Origin: Deltaproteobacteria bacterium
Lineage (GTDB): Bacteria > Desulfobacterota > Syntrophobacteria > Syntrophobacterales > Syntrophobacteraceae
DNA length: 64,000 bases
Direction: 5' to 3'
Assembly (NCBI GenBank): GCA_021780695.1
Contig: JAJXYD010000011.1
Location: 30,636 to 94,635, forward strand
Below the pieces are notes generated by a model. It did no database searches. It was given only the letters and a program-made list of their open reading frames with translations, and was not told the origin of the DNA. Position numbers and translations under genes: made by a program. Shown piece by piece: positions 7,063 to 15,624 of this stretch. Each line of letters begins with the position of its first letter. The first letter of the stretch is position 1.

Positions 7063-8979
7063 ATGAAAACTACAGAGTCGACGGCAGGAAAATACAGCGA
7101 GGCTTTCAATGAATCGATCAATGATCCGGAAGCTTTCTGGGGAAAGGCCGCTTTGGAAGTGGCCTGGAAAAAGCCCTACGACCGGGTCTTGGACGGTTCA
7201 AATCCTCCTTTCTACAAATGGTTCCCCGGTGGGGAGCTAAACACCTGCTACAATGCTTTGGATGTGCACATCGAAAAGGGTTTTGGCGATCGGATTGCGC
7301 TCATCTACGATAGTCCGGTAACCGATACCGTCAAAAAGTTCAGCTATTTGGAGTTAAGAGACCGGGTCGCGAAAGTGGCCGGTATGTTGAAGGGTCTGGG
7401 CGTTGTAAAAGGCGGCCGGGTCATTATCTACATGCCGATGATCCCCGAGGCCCTTATAGCCGTGCTTGCCTGCGCGAGGCTTGGCGCCGTTCATTCGGTG
7501 GTTTTTGGAGGTTTTGCTCCAAGGGAACTGGCTGTTCGAATCGATGACGCCAAACCCACGGTAATCCTTTCAGCCTCCTGCGGTATAGAGGGCAAGCGAG
7601 TTATCGCCTATAAACCGCTCCTGGATAGCGCAATCGATCTTTCTTCTCATAAGCCTGAAAAGTGTGTGATATTTCAAAGGCCCCAGGCCCAGGCGGAGCT
7701 AATGTCGGGCCGGGATCACGACTGGTCCGAACTGGAGGGCAAGGCTGCCCCGGCCGACTGCGTTTGGGTAAAGTCTACCGATCCTCTCTACATTCTTTAT
7801 ACCTCGGGTACAACCGGGGTGCCAAAAGGGGTGGTGCGAGACAACGGCGGTCATGCCGTAGCCTTGAAATGGAGCATGAAGCACATTTACGGAATCAATC
7901 CGGGCGAGGTGTTCTGGGCTGCCTCGGATGTAGGTTGGGTTGTCGGCCACTCCTACATAGTTTATGCACCGCTGCTTACCGGCGCCACGACAATCATGTT
8001 TGAAGGAAAACCGGTTGGGACTCCCGACCCGGGGGCTTTCTGGCGCGTGGTCTCGCAACACAAGGTAAAGGCTCTTTTTACCGCCCCCACCGCCTTCCGG
8101 GCCATCAAACGCGAGGACGCCAAGGGCGACTATCTGAAAAAATACGATATTTCCTGTTTTGAAACCCTGTTTTTGGCGGGCGAGAGAACCGATCCCGACA
8201 CCTATTTCTGGGCGGCCAATCTGCTCAAGGTGCCCGTGATCGATCATTGGTGGCAAACCGAGACAGGTTGGGCGATCTGCGCCAATTTCCGCGGCCTGGA
8301 GCTTTTTCCGGTAAAGGCCGGTTCGGCAAGCAAACCTGTTCCGGGTTATAATGTAAAAATTTTGGACTCTGCAACAGGCAAGGAACTTGGGGCAAACGAG
8401 CAGGGTATTGTCGCCATCAAGCTGCCTCTGCCCCCCGGAAACCTTCCCACCCTGTGGCAAAACGACGTTAAATTCAAGGAATCCTATACGAGCGCCTACC
8501 CCGGGTATTATTTCACCGGAGACGGCGGTTACGTGGACGAAGACGGATACATCTTCATCATGGGCAGAGTCGACGATGTTATAAACGTCGCCGGGCACAG
8601 GCTCTCGACCGGCGCCATGGAGGAGGTTGTCGCCCAGCATCCGGACATTGCCGAATGCGCGGTAATCGGTGCTGAAGATCAGTTAAAGGGGCAGGTGCCA
8701 ATTGCTTTTTTTGTCACCAAAGCCGGTGTTGATCGGGGCGCCGAGGAGATTTCAGCCGAACTGGTGCAGATGGTAAGAAATCAAATCGGTCCTCTTGCCT
8801 GCTTTAAGAGTGCGGTGGCTGTTCCGAGGCTGCCTAAAACCCGGTCGGGAAAGATCCTGCGGGCAACGATGAGAAAAATCGCAGACAGTCAAAAATACGT
8901 TGCTCCGGCAACGATTGAAGATCCGTCGGCTCTGGATGTAATAAAGGAAGCCGCTCAGAAGATAGGGTATGCAAAATAA
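7063..8979 (+). CDS. prpE: Propionyl-CoA synthetase (acyl-CoA synthetase, AMP-forming)
   Basis: Cytoplasmic adenylate-forming enzyme that activates propionate, or acetate, to its CoA thioester with ATP. The 638-residue length and end-to-end motifs fit PrpE better than Acs: YTSGTTGVPKGVVRDNGGHA (P-loop plus PrpE-type continuation), VFWAASDVGWVVGHSYIVY, DHWWQTETGW, and the C-terminal SGKILRATMRKI with the acetylatable catalytic Lys. The ATG is preceded by GAGGAGAG at a good distance. It is transcribed alone, with a terminator after it. Propionate activation would suit an organism that oxidises short-chain acids; substrate preference between propionate and acetate cannot be settled by eye. Confidence 0.9.
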   Translation: MKTTESTAGKYSEAFNESINDPEAFWGKAALEVAWKKPYDRVLDGSNPPFYKWFPGGELNTCYNALDVHIEKGFGDRIALIYDSPVTDTVKKFSYLELRDRVAKVAGMLKGLGVVKGGRVIIYMPMIPEALIAVLACARLGAVHSVVFGGFAPRELAVRIDDAKPTVILSASCGIEGKRVIAYKPLLDSAIDLSSHKPEKCVIFQRPQAQAELMSGRDHDWSELEGKAAPADCVWVKSTDPLYILYTSGTTGVPKGVVRDNGGHAVALKWSMKHIYGINPGEVFWAASDVGWVVGHSYIVYAPLLTGATTIMFEGKPVGTPDPGAFWRVVSQHKVKALFTAPTAFRAIKREDAKGDYLKKYDISCFETLFLAGERTDPDTYFWAANLLKVPVIDHWWQTETGWAICANFRGLELFPVKAGSASKPVPGYNVKILDSATGKELGANEQGIVAIKLPLPPGNLPTLWQNDVKFKESYTSAYPGYYFTGDGGYVDEDGYIFIMGRVDDVINVAGHRLSTGAMEEVVAQHPDIAECAVIGAEDQLKGQVPIAFFVTKAGVDRGAEEISAELVQMVRNQIGPLACFKSAVAVPRLPKTRSGKILRATMRKIADSQKYVAPATIEDPSALDVIKEAAQKIGYAK

Positions 8980-9003
8980 GGTGATTGCAAGGATGTCTTA
9001 ATA

Positions 9004-9037
9004 AAAGACCCCGTGCGCAGAAGCGGACGGGGTCTTT
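9004..9037. terminator. Bidirectional intrinsic terminator
   Basis: An 11-bp perfect stem (AAAGACCCCGT with ACGGGGTCTTT) around a 12-base loop lies 24 bases after the prpE stop. The stem ends in U-rich sequence on both strands, so it can also serve the convergent diadenylate cyclase gene. Confidence 0.85.
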
Positions 9038-9107
9038 ACCTTTGAAGCTGTAAAAGTGGGCGAACCGCAAAAAACGGGCGCTCGGACAATTTAGCCTGCC
9101 CGCCGGG

Positions 9108-10574
9108 TTAGCGTGAGGCTCCCCGGCCCAATTCCGCCGATGCGTTTCCCCTTAGCTTATAGTGTATCGTCACCAGGCCGGTGCTGTTGGATGAGAGTTT
9201 TATCGAGGGGGGGCTAAGAACTACTTCAGCCGTGGTGGTCCCCGACCGGGAAAGATTATCCAGGCGCACCGGGCAGGTGTAGATCGTATCGACTTTGGAA
9301 AGAGTCGTACTGCCCCCCGTTACGCTTACCGTTGCGGGAGACACGCTCACATTGGTAAGATCCATACCCGAGGGCAGACGCCCGGTCCAGTCCACCTGGA
9401 CCGGAATCTGCTTGGTCGCGGGAGTGTCAAGAGTTACCTCCAGGGTGGAGGGCTTTATCCTGTTTAAAGATATGCCGGGAGGTAAAATCACATCGTCCTG
9501 GGTTATGGCGAAAGTATTAGGGCCCTTGGTTGCCTTGCTCAAATTCACGCGCACGGCGACCTGCTCCGGGCTAAGAGACCTTATAAGGGCGCTTGAGCCG
9601 AAGAGTTGGAGCCTGGCCTCATCGACGGAAGTGTCGAGGATTTCGTAGCTTGCCGGTCTATTAACGTATTCGATCGGTACGTTTAAGGCTATGATGGTGT
9701 CCTGGCCCCGGGTAAAACCCAGCCATATGCCCGAGATGATCAGAAAAGAGATAAATCCCGCAGCGGCAAGCTTTAGCATCTCGCGCTTGCGCTGGCGGGT
9801 TGGGCTTATTTCGGGCATTTTGAGATGTCTTTTGATTGCCTGGGAAAGGGCCCGGGCGTTCTCTATCGGGATGAGGGCGCGGTCCTTGGCTACACTGACC
9901 TTCCCGCGCTCCTCGGAGACGACCACGATAAGTGCATCGGTTTCTTCGGCCAGCCCTGCGGCCGCTCTGTGCCTTGTTCCGTATTCGGAGGGTAGATCGT
10001 GCCTTCGGGTAAGAGGCAATATCGCGCCAACTTCCACGATTTGCTTGCCCTTTATTATGGCCGCTCCATCATGGACCGGCCCGTTTGGCCAGAATATGCT
10101 CATAAGCATTTCATGGGATATCTGGCCGTTCCAGGGGATCCCCCCGTGGACTACTTCGCCAAGGTCCTGAATGCCGGGAAATACGAGCAGGGCGCCTATG
10201 CGCTTGCCAGCCATCTCGAAGATGGCCCCGCTTATGATGTCAACGGGCGAATACTGCTCCCGGTTTGGCAATCCCCAAAGAAACGCTTTGACATTTCGAA
10301 CCTGAAGAACCGTGCGGATCTCGTTTCGGAATACGACGATGATGATGATGGCCGCGGCTGCGGTTATACCGCGTATGGCCCAACTGGTCAGTATGAGTCC
10401 CAGGCTTGCGGCGATCTCCTGGCCCAGCCACAAGGAGGTGATGACCACAAGGACCCGGAAGGCGTTGGTGCCCTGAAAAAGTATATAGACCCGCAGAAGG
10501 ATATAGCTGTTTATCAGTATATCAACTATATCCTGCCAACGAATGGTGGCAATGAAGGTCAAAAAACCGCCCAT
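9108..10574 (-). CDS. Diadenylate cyclase (CdaA-type) fused to YbbR region
   Basis: Membrane enzyme predicted to make cyclic di-AMP from two ATP. The 488-residue protein has hydrophobic N-terminal segments (about 20-35, 40-60 and 65-82), then a DAC domain with the DGA motif (GPVHDGAA, 169-171) and RHR motif (GTRHRAAAG, 201-203), both intact. A further transmembrane helix at about 268-287 leads into a beta-rich region from about 295 to 480 that looks like YbbR domains. In Firmicutes the cyclase CdaA and its YbbR-type regulator CdaR are separate adjacent genes; here both functions appear in one chain. It ends 70 bases from the prpE terminator, and the DUF2914 gene lies 16 bases upstream, so the two are probably co-transcribed. 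Confidence 0.87.
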   Translation of the reverse strand: MGGFLTFIATIRWQDIVDILINSYILLRVYILFQGTNAFRVLVVITSLWLGQEIAASLGLILTSWAIRGITAAAAIIIIVVFRNEIRTVLQVRNVKAFLWGLPNREQYSPVDIISGAIFEMAGKRIGALLVFPGIQDLGEVVHGGIPWNGQISHEMLMSIFWPNGPVHDGAAIIKGKQIVEVGAILPLTRRHDLPSEYGTRHRAAAGLAEETDALIVVVSEERGKVSVAKDRALIPIENARALSQAIKRHLKMPEISPTRQRKREMLKLAAAGFISFLIISGIWLGFTRGQDTIIALNVPIEYVNRPASYEILDTSVDEARLQLFGSSALIRSLSPEQVAVRVNLSKATKGPNTFAITQDDVILPPGISLNRIKPSTLEVTLDTPATKQIPVQVDWTGRLPSGMDLTNVSVSPATVSVTGGSTTLSKVDTIYTCPVRLDNLSRSGTTTAEVVLSPPSIKLSSNSTGLVTIHYKLRGNASAELGRGASR

Positions 10575-10590
10575 GAAAAATCCCAGGTCT

Positions 10591-10986
10591 TCAATCGGTT
10601 ATGCTGAATCGCAGGACATCGAAAACGTGGCCGCTCTGGTCCACTATCTCGACCCGCCATGGTCCCTTGTCGGTTTCCCTTAGCTGGATTACACTGTATG
10701 TGGACCATTTTTTCGGATATAAACGCAACCGGGTCTGAGTGCTTAGCTCGTCGCGGTGATACCATTTGTGGTAGATAACGGTGTTGCTGGGTACTCGGTC
10801 GAAAGAGGTAAAGCAGCAAACCTGACCGGAGGATACCGAGAACACCGCGCTAGGGTAGATGGGCGTGAGATTTTCGACCCGCTGGCACATAACGGCCTGT
10901 TGGAGATGGAGTGTTTTGGGCTTCTGGGCGTGACAGAGGCCTGTAAAAAGTAAAAATACCGCTGCAAAATACGAAACCGGCTTCAT
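10591..10986 (-). CDS. Secreted DUF2914-domain protein
   Basis: A 131-residue protein with a signal peptide (MKPVSYFAAVFLLFTGLCHA) and a domain resembling DUF2914: VMCQRVENLTPIYPSAVFSV, CFTSFDRVPSNTVIYHKWYH and PWRVEIVDQSGHVFDVLRF. The function of this family is unknown; the Trp/Tyr-rich beta pattern suggests an extracytoplasmic binding domain. The ATG at 10986 has GGGGAAA upstream and places the signal peptide at the N terminus; longer in-frame starts to 11160 would bury it. It lies 16 bases before the diadenylate cyclase gene on the same strand. Confidence 0.75.
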   Translation of the reverse strand: MKPVSYFAAVFLLFTGLCHAQKPKTLHLQQAVMCQRVENLTPIYPSAVFSVSSGQVCCFTSFDRVPSNTVIYHKWYHRDELSTQTRLRLYPKKWSTYSVIQLRETDKGPWRVEIVDQSGHVFDVLRFSITD

Positions 10987-11366
10987 CGAAGATTTCCCCG
11001 AATCGAGCAGGGCAACAAACGGCTTTGGACAGGCGTAAGCCTGAATCAATTTTTGGATGCCTGCCGGGTTGTCCCTGCGCGAATTGTTTAAAAACATTAT
11101 CAAAGGAACTTGGGAGCAAAAAAGAGATTTGCTTGGGGCTAAAAGATAGCACGCCGTCATTTTTCGTCAAGACCAATAAAGCTCAATCCATCGCGCCTGT
11201 GACTTGAGAGGTTTTCTCGAAGGTAAAACGAATTTTCTCGGCTGTCGTCATTTTTTCGCTAAGACCGGTAAGGCTCACTCCGGAGCAAAAAGAGGCAACG
11301 CCTTCTTAAACGGCGGTCTCTTTCGTCTTTGCGGCCGATAGCTTTGTTTTTGCGGGAGGGTCGTTC
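10987..11366. other. 380-base divergent spacer with imperfect direct repeat
   Basis: Between the minus-strand DUF2914 gene and the plus-strand Nudix gene. It contains an imperfect direct repeat of about 34 bases (11156-11189 and 11247-11281, sharing GTCATTTTT-CG, AAGACC and AAGGCTCA-TCC-like blocks) and two copies of GAGCAAAAA-AGAG (about 11114 and 11283). These could be protein-binding sites for the divergent promoters or decayed repeats. No gene was recognised. Confidence 0.45.
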
Positions 11367-11825
11367 ATGAATAGAAGGTATCCGGACCGCCCCTTAACCG
11401 GGGTGGGGGCAATCATATTGCGAGAAAGGGAAGTTCTGCTTGTAAAAAGAGGCCACGCGCCTTCCGCGGGAAAATGGTCGATCCCGGGCGGGCTCGTGGA
11501 GTTGGGTGAATCCCTCCAAGGAGCGGTTTGCCGGGAAGTCCTGGAGGAGGTCGGGTTAGAGGTGAGAACAATCGACCTTGTTGCCGCCCTGGACCGGGTG
11601 ATCCTGGACAGGGAAGGCCGGATCGAATACCACTACATCCTCTTGGACTTTCTTTGCGAAATCGTCTCCGGAAGTCCTGGGGCCGGAAGCGATGCGGAAG
11701 AATGTCGTTTTGTCCCCCTCGATGATCTGTCCCGATACGATATGACTACAGGGACTGAAGATGTCATACGCAGCGCCTGGCAAAAGGCCTCGGACCCCCA
11801 CAAGGTCTATTGCGCCGGGAAGTAG
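11367..11825 (+). CDS. Nudix hydrolase
   Basis: Cytoplasmic pyrophosphohydrolase that would cleave a nucleoside-diphosphate-linked compound, ADP-ribose being the common substrate of this size class. The 152-residue protein carries the full Nudix box at about 41-63 (GG, E, then REVLEEVGLEV), including the metal-binding glutamates. The N-terminal GVGAIILREREVLLVKRG strand pair is typical. GGGAGG lies 10 bases before the ATG. It faces the FmdE-like gene convergently. The exact substrate cannot be told from sequence. Confidence 0.85.
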   Translation: MNRRYPDRPLTGVGAIILREREVLLVKRGHAPSAGKWSIPGGLVELGESLQGAVCREVLEEVGLEVRTIDLVAALDRVILDREGRIEYHYILLDFLCEIVSGSPGAGSDAEECRFVPLDDLSRYDMTTGTEDVIRSAWQKASDPHKVYCAGK

Positions 11826-11896
11826 CCCATTTGGTTTTTGAACCGCGGCAATTTAAAACTTTCAAGAACCCTTTTATAGTGCGGCGTTGATCGCCG

Positions 11897-12469
11897 TTAC
11901 TCCTTGCCGTAGGGAGAGCCGCCCTGGCAGGAGAGGCAAAGAGCGCCGTCTCTTTTCGGATAGGGCTCCCCGCATTGGGGGCAGTTTGCGATCGCCCCCT
12001 TGCTCGTCTTGCCAAGATATTGATCCTTAATCATAACCTTGCGTTCGCTTAGTATAGCGCGTCCGGCCTGTTCCATCTGGGCTAAGAGGAGCGCCTTATC
12101 CTGTTCTTTTTTGGGTTTTAGCTTGTAGAGCCAGTTAAATATCTCGGTCCAGCCCTTGAGTTTTTCGGGATCAACGAAAATCCTAACCCCCTGGCCCGTA
12201 TATTTATCGTAAAGGCTAAGAGCAAAGAGGCCCAAGTCGACTACTTTTAACCATCCGTTTCCGGTAGTGCAGGGAGTAAGCAGCTGTATGGCGTCGGGCA
12301 GACATGCCGCCGTTTCGCATAGGGCATCGAACAATACCCCGGGGGGCATCCGGCTTATTGCGTAATCGACCATAACGCCGCCCAGTATGAGACCGGGGGC
12401 TTGACTGCCGTGGAAGTCTTCAACCATCTTAAGATACTGCTCATAGGAATAGCGGCCTATTGTTTCCAT
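11897..12469 (-). CDS. FmdE/FwdE-like protein with degenerate Cys motif
   Basis: A 190-residue protein resembling subunit E of formylmethanofuran dehydrogenase, a family widespread outside methanogens with unclear roles. The N-terminal part matches the FHGHxCPG pattern as FHGSQAPGLILGGVM, so the usual His is followed by Ser and the Cys is replaced by Ala. The later TPCTTGNGWLKVVDLG and TGQGVRIFVD segments fit the family, and a C-terminal zinc-ribbon pair follows (CPQCGEPY and CLSC). The ATG at 12469 was chosen because the family begins there; the upstream in-frame extension to 12616 is not conserved-looking. Loss of the first Cys suggests altered metal binding. Confidence 0.75.
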   Translation of the reverse strand: METIGRYSYEQYLKMVEDFHGSQAPGLILGGVMVDYAISRMPPGVLFDALCETAACLPDAIQLLTPCTTGNGWLKVVDLGLFALSLYDKYTGQGVRIFVDPEKLKGWTEIFNWLYKLKPKKEQDKALLLAQMEQAGRAILSERKVMIKDQYLGKTSKGAIANCPQCGEPYPKRDGALCLSCQGGSPYGKE

Positions 12470-12759
12470 GAAATGTCCTGGTATGGGGTTGTGCGAAAAA
12501 TTCAATGCGGGCCGCATTTGGCCCGCCTGCTCCGGATAATATCGCGGCCATTGTAACATATCGTTTGGTTTGCACAATAACGCACAGACCACAAGGCCGA
12601 AGAAACAGAGTTCCAATTTTCTGGAAGGGAATTATCGGAAACCCAAGGAATACAATCAGAGTGGCAAAGTCCAAATTAGGCCGGATTCTGCACGGCTGCG
12701 TGCTCATGGCCGATTACTGCTGATCGACGACAATGAAAATTCCCGGGCGCCGATCAAGA

Positions 12760-13368
12760 TTACTCGGGGAAACGATATATGAATTGGACCTGCGCCTGAG
12801 CTTGTTGCGTCGCTGTGTTGACCGCCTGACTAACCACGGTGAAATAGTAACAGCCGTTGCTGTAGCAAGGATCGGTTGTCGAGGCGTTTTGGGGAGCGGG
12901 GCCTATATAGGTGTTAACGATTTTTACGTATGTAGTGTAGTTGCCCAGAACAGCGGTAATATCGGGAAACTGTTTGAGATTGGCGAGCCCGCTGTCCATG
13001 GCCTGGAGCTGGGTTCCGCATAGGGAAGTGTTCCAGTTGCCGTTACCCCAGGCGGTAGTGGCGTTGCGTAGTTTCATATAAAGGCAGCCGGTGGTGCTCC
13101 CCGAGCCTATCACCGTCCCAAAACCTGTTGGAGGGCTTGTGCAGGGAGTATTGCCGCCGTACAAACAGAGCTGTGCGGTATAGATAAAATCATCGGCACC
13201 CGCCTTGGCGGCATCGAGCGAGGTGGCATAGCCCTGCTGAAGACCGGTAACCTTCGACTGATTGAGTACCAGACGCATAAGGATCCCCACCACGACCAAG
13301 CCGAGCGCCATAAGCAGCAAGGTGGTGATGAGCGCCAGTCCCTTTTGATTTTTAAGAGGATTCGTCAT
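12760..13368 (-). CDS. pilX: PilX-like minor pilin/assembly protein
   Basis: A 202-residue protein with the PilX N terminus (QKGLALITTLLLMALGLVVV), a hydrophobic helix after a short basic leader, and a variable C-terminal domain rich in Gly, Thr and Cys. In other bacteria PilX is a minor pilin with PilV, PilW and FimU/FimT that primes type IV pilus assembly. It is the last gene of the minus-strand pilin cluster, 15 bases after pilW. The leader lacks the Phe after the cleavage-site Gly, as is common in PilX. Confidence 0.82.
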   Translation of the reverse strand: MTNPLKNQKGLALITTLLLMALGLVVVGILMRLVLNQSKVTGLQQGYATSLDAAKAGADDFIYTAQLCLYGGNTPCTSPPTGFGTVIGSGSTTGCLYMKLRNATTAWGNGNWNTSLCGTQLQAMDSGLANLKQFPDITAVLGNYTTYVKIVNTYIGPAPQNASTTDPCYSNGCYYFTVVSQAVNTATQQAQAQVQFIYRFPE

Positions 13369-13383
13369 CTTGCCTTTTCTTCT

Positions 13384-14679
13384 TTATCGTATGGTTATCA
13401 GGTTCAGCATGTTCATAGGTTTTGCGTCTAGTTCCATTATCTTCCAACGGTATTGGGCCTGTTGGGGGGATGGCGTGAAGCCGGCTCCTGACCCGTTGAG
13501 GTCAACAGTGGAGGCGCTGGCAAGCGCACCCGTACTGACCTGTTGAAAATTTGTACCGTCGACCTGGTAAGTCCCGGGTGCCAGGCTGCTGGCGATGCCC
13601 TGGTCCCCGAGGTTGAAGGTCTTCGCCGAGGAATTGAAATCGGCCGTGTTGCTCACCTTGCCCCGTCCTTCCTGGTAAAGAATAAAAACCCTCACATCGC
13701 GTAAATACTGCTGCTCCTGCGCAGCAGTCATATGGATGGTTGGCGATCCGCCGGGGATGTTTTCTCCGCATAGATCCTTTTGCCATTTTACAGCGTTTCC
13801 GGTTTGCGTGGATACGACCCCGAAGGCGACCTGAAAATCTTCAACGCAATCGATAAGGGCCGACCTTTGCAGTGTACCGTCTATCTGACTGACATTGGCT
13901 CTGTAGAGAACGTAGGTTCCGGGGGCGCAGTAGGTCGGTACGCCGGGAACATTGGCATTGTCGGGGGTGTTGTCCAGGTAGTAGTCGACCCGGTTGAAAG
14001 GCATCCTGTCGGCGGTTGCATTGTCGTCGGTTCCGTATATATAGAAGATTCGTCCGGGGTCGCTGGGATAGGTGTTGGTTCCCATAGCGGAGGCGTTGGC
14101 ATAGTAGGCGATGTTAAACGAAGCGCCAAAGAGTTGAAGGGCTCCGGTGTCGTCAATAATGGTGAACTGTTCGCCGGAGACAAAATCGTTGCTCGTTTGT
14201 GTGACCGTGGGCAGGAACCTGGTTAAATTGGTGATTGTGGACCATTTTACGCTGGTGGGATTGATCCATGCCGTGGTCGATTTGATCGCCAGTATGGCCG
14301 AATTGTTGGGGCCCACGACTTTTGCCGGTACGGAGGCGCCCAAAACGAAAGGCCGGGGAATGCCCGTTGTGCTGTCGTTTAACTTTGTCGGATCGTAGTC
14401 GGGGGTAGGCGTGCCTCCCCCAGAGGCTTCGTTGTAGGATGTCGGAGCTCCGCTTACGGAGGAAAAGGAGGAGAACAGACCAAATCCGCCCATCTGTATG
14501 TCATAACGTAGCAGGTCCAAGCCTGTTAAATTCGCAATATAGCTCTCAGACAGAGCTCCCTGAGACTTGTAGGTGGTCAACAATTTCATGTATGCAACCG
14601 TTGCCGTGGCGACGATTAAAAGTACGATCGTCAGGCTTACCATCAGTTCGACGAGCGTCATTCCTGCCCGATCCCTCAT
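13384..14679 (-). CDS. pilW: PilW-like minor pilin
   Basis: A 431-residue pseudopilin with a short leader and the prepilin peptidase site (AGMTLVELMVSLTIVLLIV), with Glu at +5 counted after the Gly. The long C-terminal part contains several Cys and loops typical of PilW. Its start overlaps the pilV stop by four bases (ATGA), indicating coupling. It should act in the minor-pilin priming complex with PilV, PilX and FimT and help display PilY1 at the pilus tip. Confidence 0.86.
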   Translation of the reverse strand: MRDRAGMTLVELMVSLTIVLLIVATATVAYMKLLTTYKSQGALSESYIANLTGLDLLRYDIQMGGFGLFSSFSSVSGAPTSYNEASGGGTPTPDYDPTKLNDSTTGIPRPFVLGASVPAKVVGPNNSAILAIKSTTAWINPTSVKWSTITNLTRFLPTVTQTSNDFVSGEQFTIIDDTGALQLFGASFNIAYYANASAMGTNTYPSDPGRIFYIYGTDDNATADRMPFNRVDYYLDNTPDNANVPGVPTYCAPGTYVLYRANVSQIDGTLQRSALIDCVEDFQVAFGVVSTQTGNAVKWQKDLCGENIPGGSPTIHMTAAQEQQYLRDVRVFILYQEGRGKVSNTADFNSSAKTFNLGDQGIASSLAPGTYQVDGTNFQQVSTGALASASTVDLNGSGAGFTPSPQQAQYRWKIMELDAKPMNMLNLITIR

Positions 14680-15155
14680 TGCCCCGCCCTCACGATTGTC
14701 TGAAGAATGTAGCTGTTCCTGTTATCTACGACTGTTACGCCCTTGACCGGCCATGTGACGGTAAATTGAACTATGGAGGCGCCGCAGTTTCCTCCGCAGG
14801 TATCTGCTGCCGGTGTCGGGGTTACAAGTGGAGTGACGGTGTAGGATACAAGTGCGTTTCTCACCTGTCTCGTTATGGTGAACGCAGCATTAAAGGTTGC
14901 CCCAAGGTTACCGTAATTGGCCGACGCGATATCCCTGGCCTTCTCCTCTTGCTCCTGGGCAATTTTGATGGCTTCGTTTCTAACTTCCATTCTGGAACTC
15001 GAATCCAGGGAGGCCATGATTCCAACCAGCGACCCCATAAGCCCAAGGGCCAGTATGATCAGTGCCACCATGACCTCTACCAGAGTAAAACCCCGAGTTC
15101 TGCGGCCATGCGGCACCCGGCACGTATTATTGCAGTGGTATGCAGTTTGTCCCAT
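14676..15155 (-). CDS. pilV: PilV-like minor pilin
   Basis: A 159-residue pseudopilin with the prepilin site RGFTLVEVMVALIILALGLM, Glu5 and a PilV-like helix with GLMGSLVGIM. The start at 15155 overlaps fimT by 29 bases and gives a long 22-residue leader; a GTG at 15119 just after the fimT stop would give a 10-residue leader (VPHGRRTRG) and is an attractive alternative. Neither has a good ribosome site. It pairs with PilW, PilX and FimT in the minor-pilin complex. Confidence 0.83.
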   Translation of the reverse strand: MGQTAYHCNNTCRVPHGRRTRGFTLVEVMVALIILALGLMGSLVGIMASLDSSSRMEVRNEAIKIAQEQEEKARDIASANYGNLGATFNAAFTITRQVRNALVSYTVTPLVTPTPAADTCGGNCGASIVQFTVTWPVKGVTVVDNRNSYILQTIVRAGQ

Positions 15156-15624
15156 TCATTTCCCCCAAAGAGATCCTGGTTAAAGACACTGTGATACAGT
15201 TGGGTGAGGCTCCAAAGCTGGGAGAGACAGAAAATGTTACCGAGGTTTGACTGTTCGTAGGGTCCCAAAACCCCCTGCCGTCGAAGGTGAGAACTTGGCT
15301 GCCGTTGATCGTGTTTTGGGGAGACACAATCCCGGTTACCGGAGTCCCGGTGTTATCAGGGGCCGTCTTGCCCGTTGCAACCTCCTGGATTTGGTAGCTG
15401 TTGCCGTTCCACCATATTCCGGTCGCGATCTTGGTCGTATAGGCATTTGTCCTGGCCAGTTGCAGATCGGAGAAAAGCTGAACCATGTCGCCTTCCACGG
15501 TGTGTTTTTGTTGCCAGCTCGAATAGGCAGGTATGCCCCAGGTAAGCAGGAGCGCGATAAGTGCAATTACCACCATGAGCTCTACGAGAGTAAATCCGGA
15601 TCTGCCTTTCATTTTTCGATCCAC
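15127..15624 (-). CDS. fimT: FimT/GspH-family pseudopilin
   Basis: A 165-residue pseudopilin with the leader MDRKMKGRSG and cleavage site GFTLVELMVVIALIALLL. The GspH/FimT-like C-terminal domain includes LFSDLQLARTNAYT and an LTFDGRGFWDP motif, usual for FimT proteins. It overlaps the end of pilY1 by 16 bases and starts the fimT-pilV-pilW-pilX run. FimT has been linked to DNA binding in some naturally competent bacteria; that role is not shown here. Confidence 0.86.
   Translation of the reverse strand: MDRKMKGRSGFTLVELMVVIALIALLLTWGIPAYSSWQQKHTVEGDMVQLFSDLQLARTNAYTTKIATGIWWNGNSYQIQEVATGKTAPDNTGTPVTGIVSPQNTINGSQVLTFDGRGFWDPTNSQTSVTFSVSPSFGASPNCITVSLTRISLGEMNGTNCIPLQ

Noticed and set aside
7699..8640. 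313-codon ORF antisense to prpE
   Set aside because: Shadow of a well-supported gene in a GC-rich frame; no domain features.
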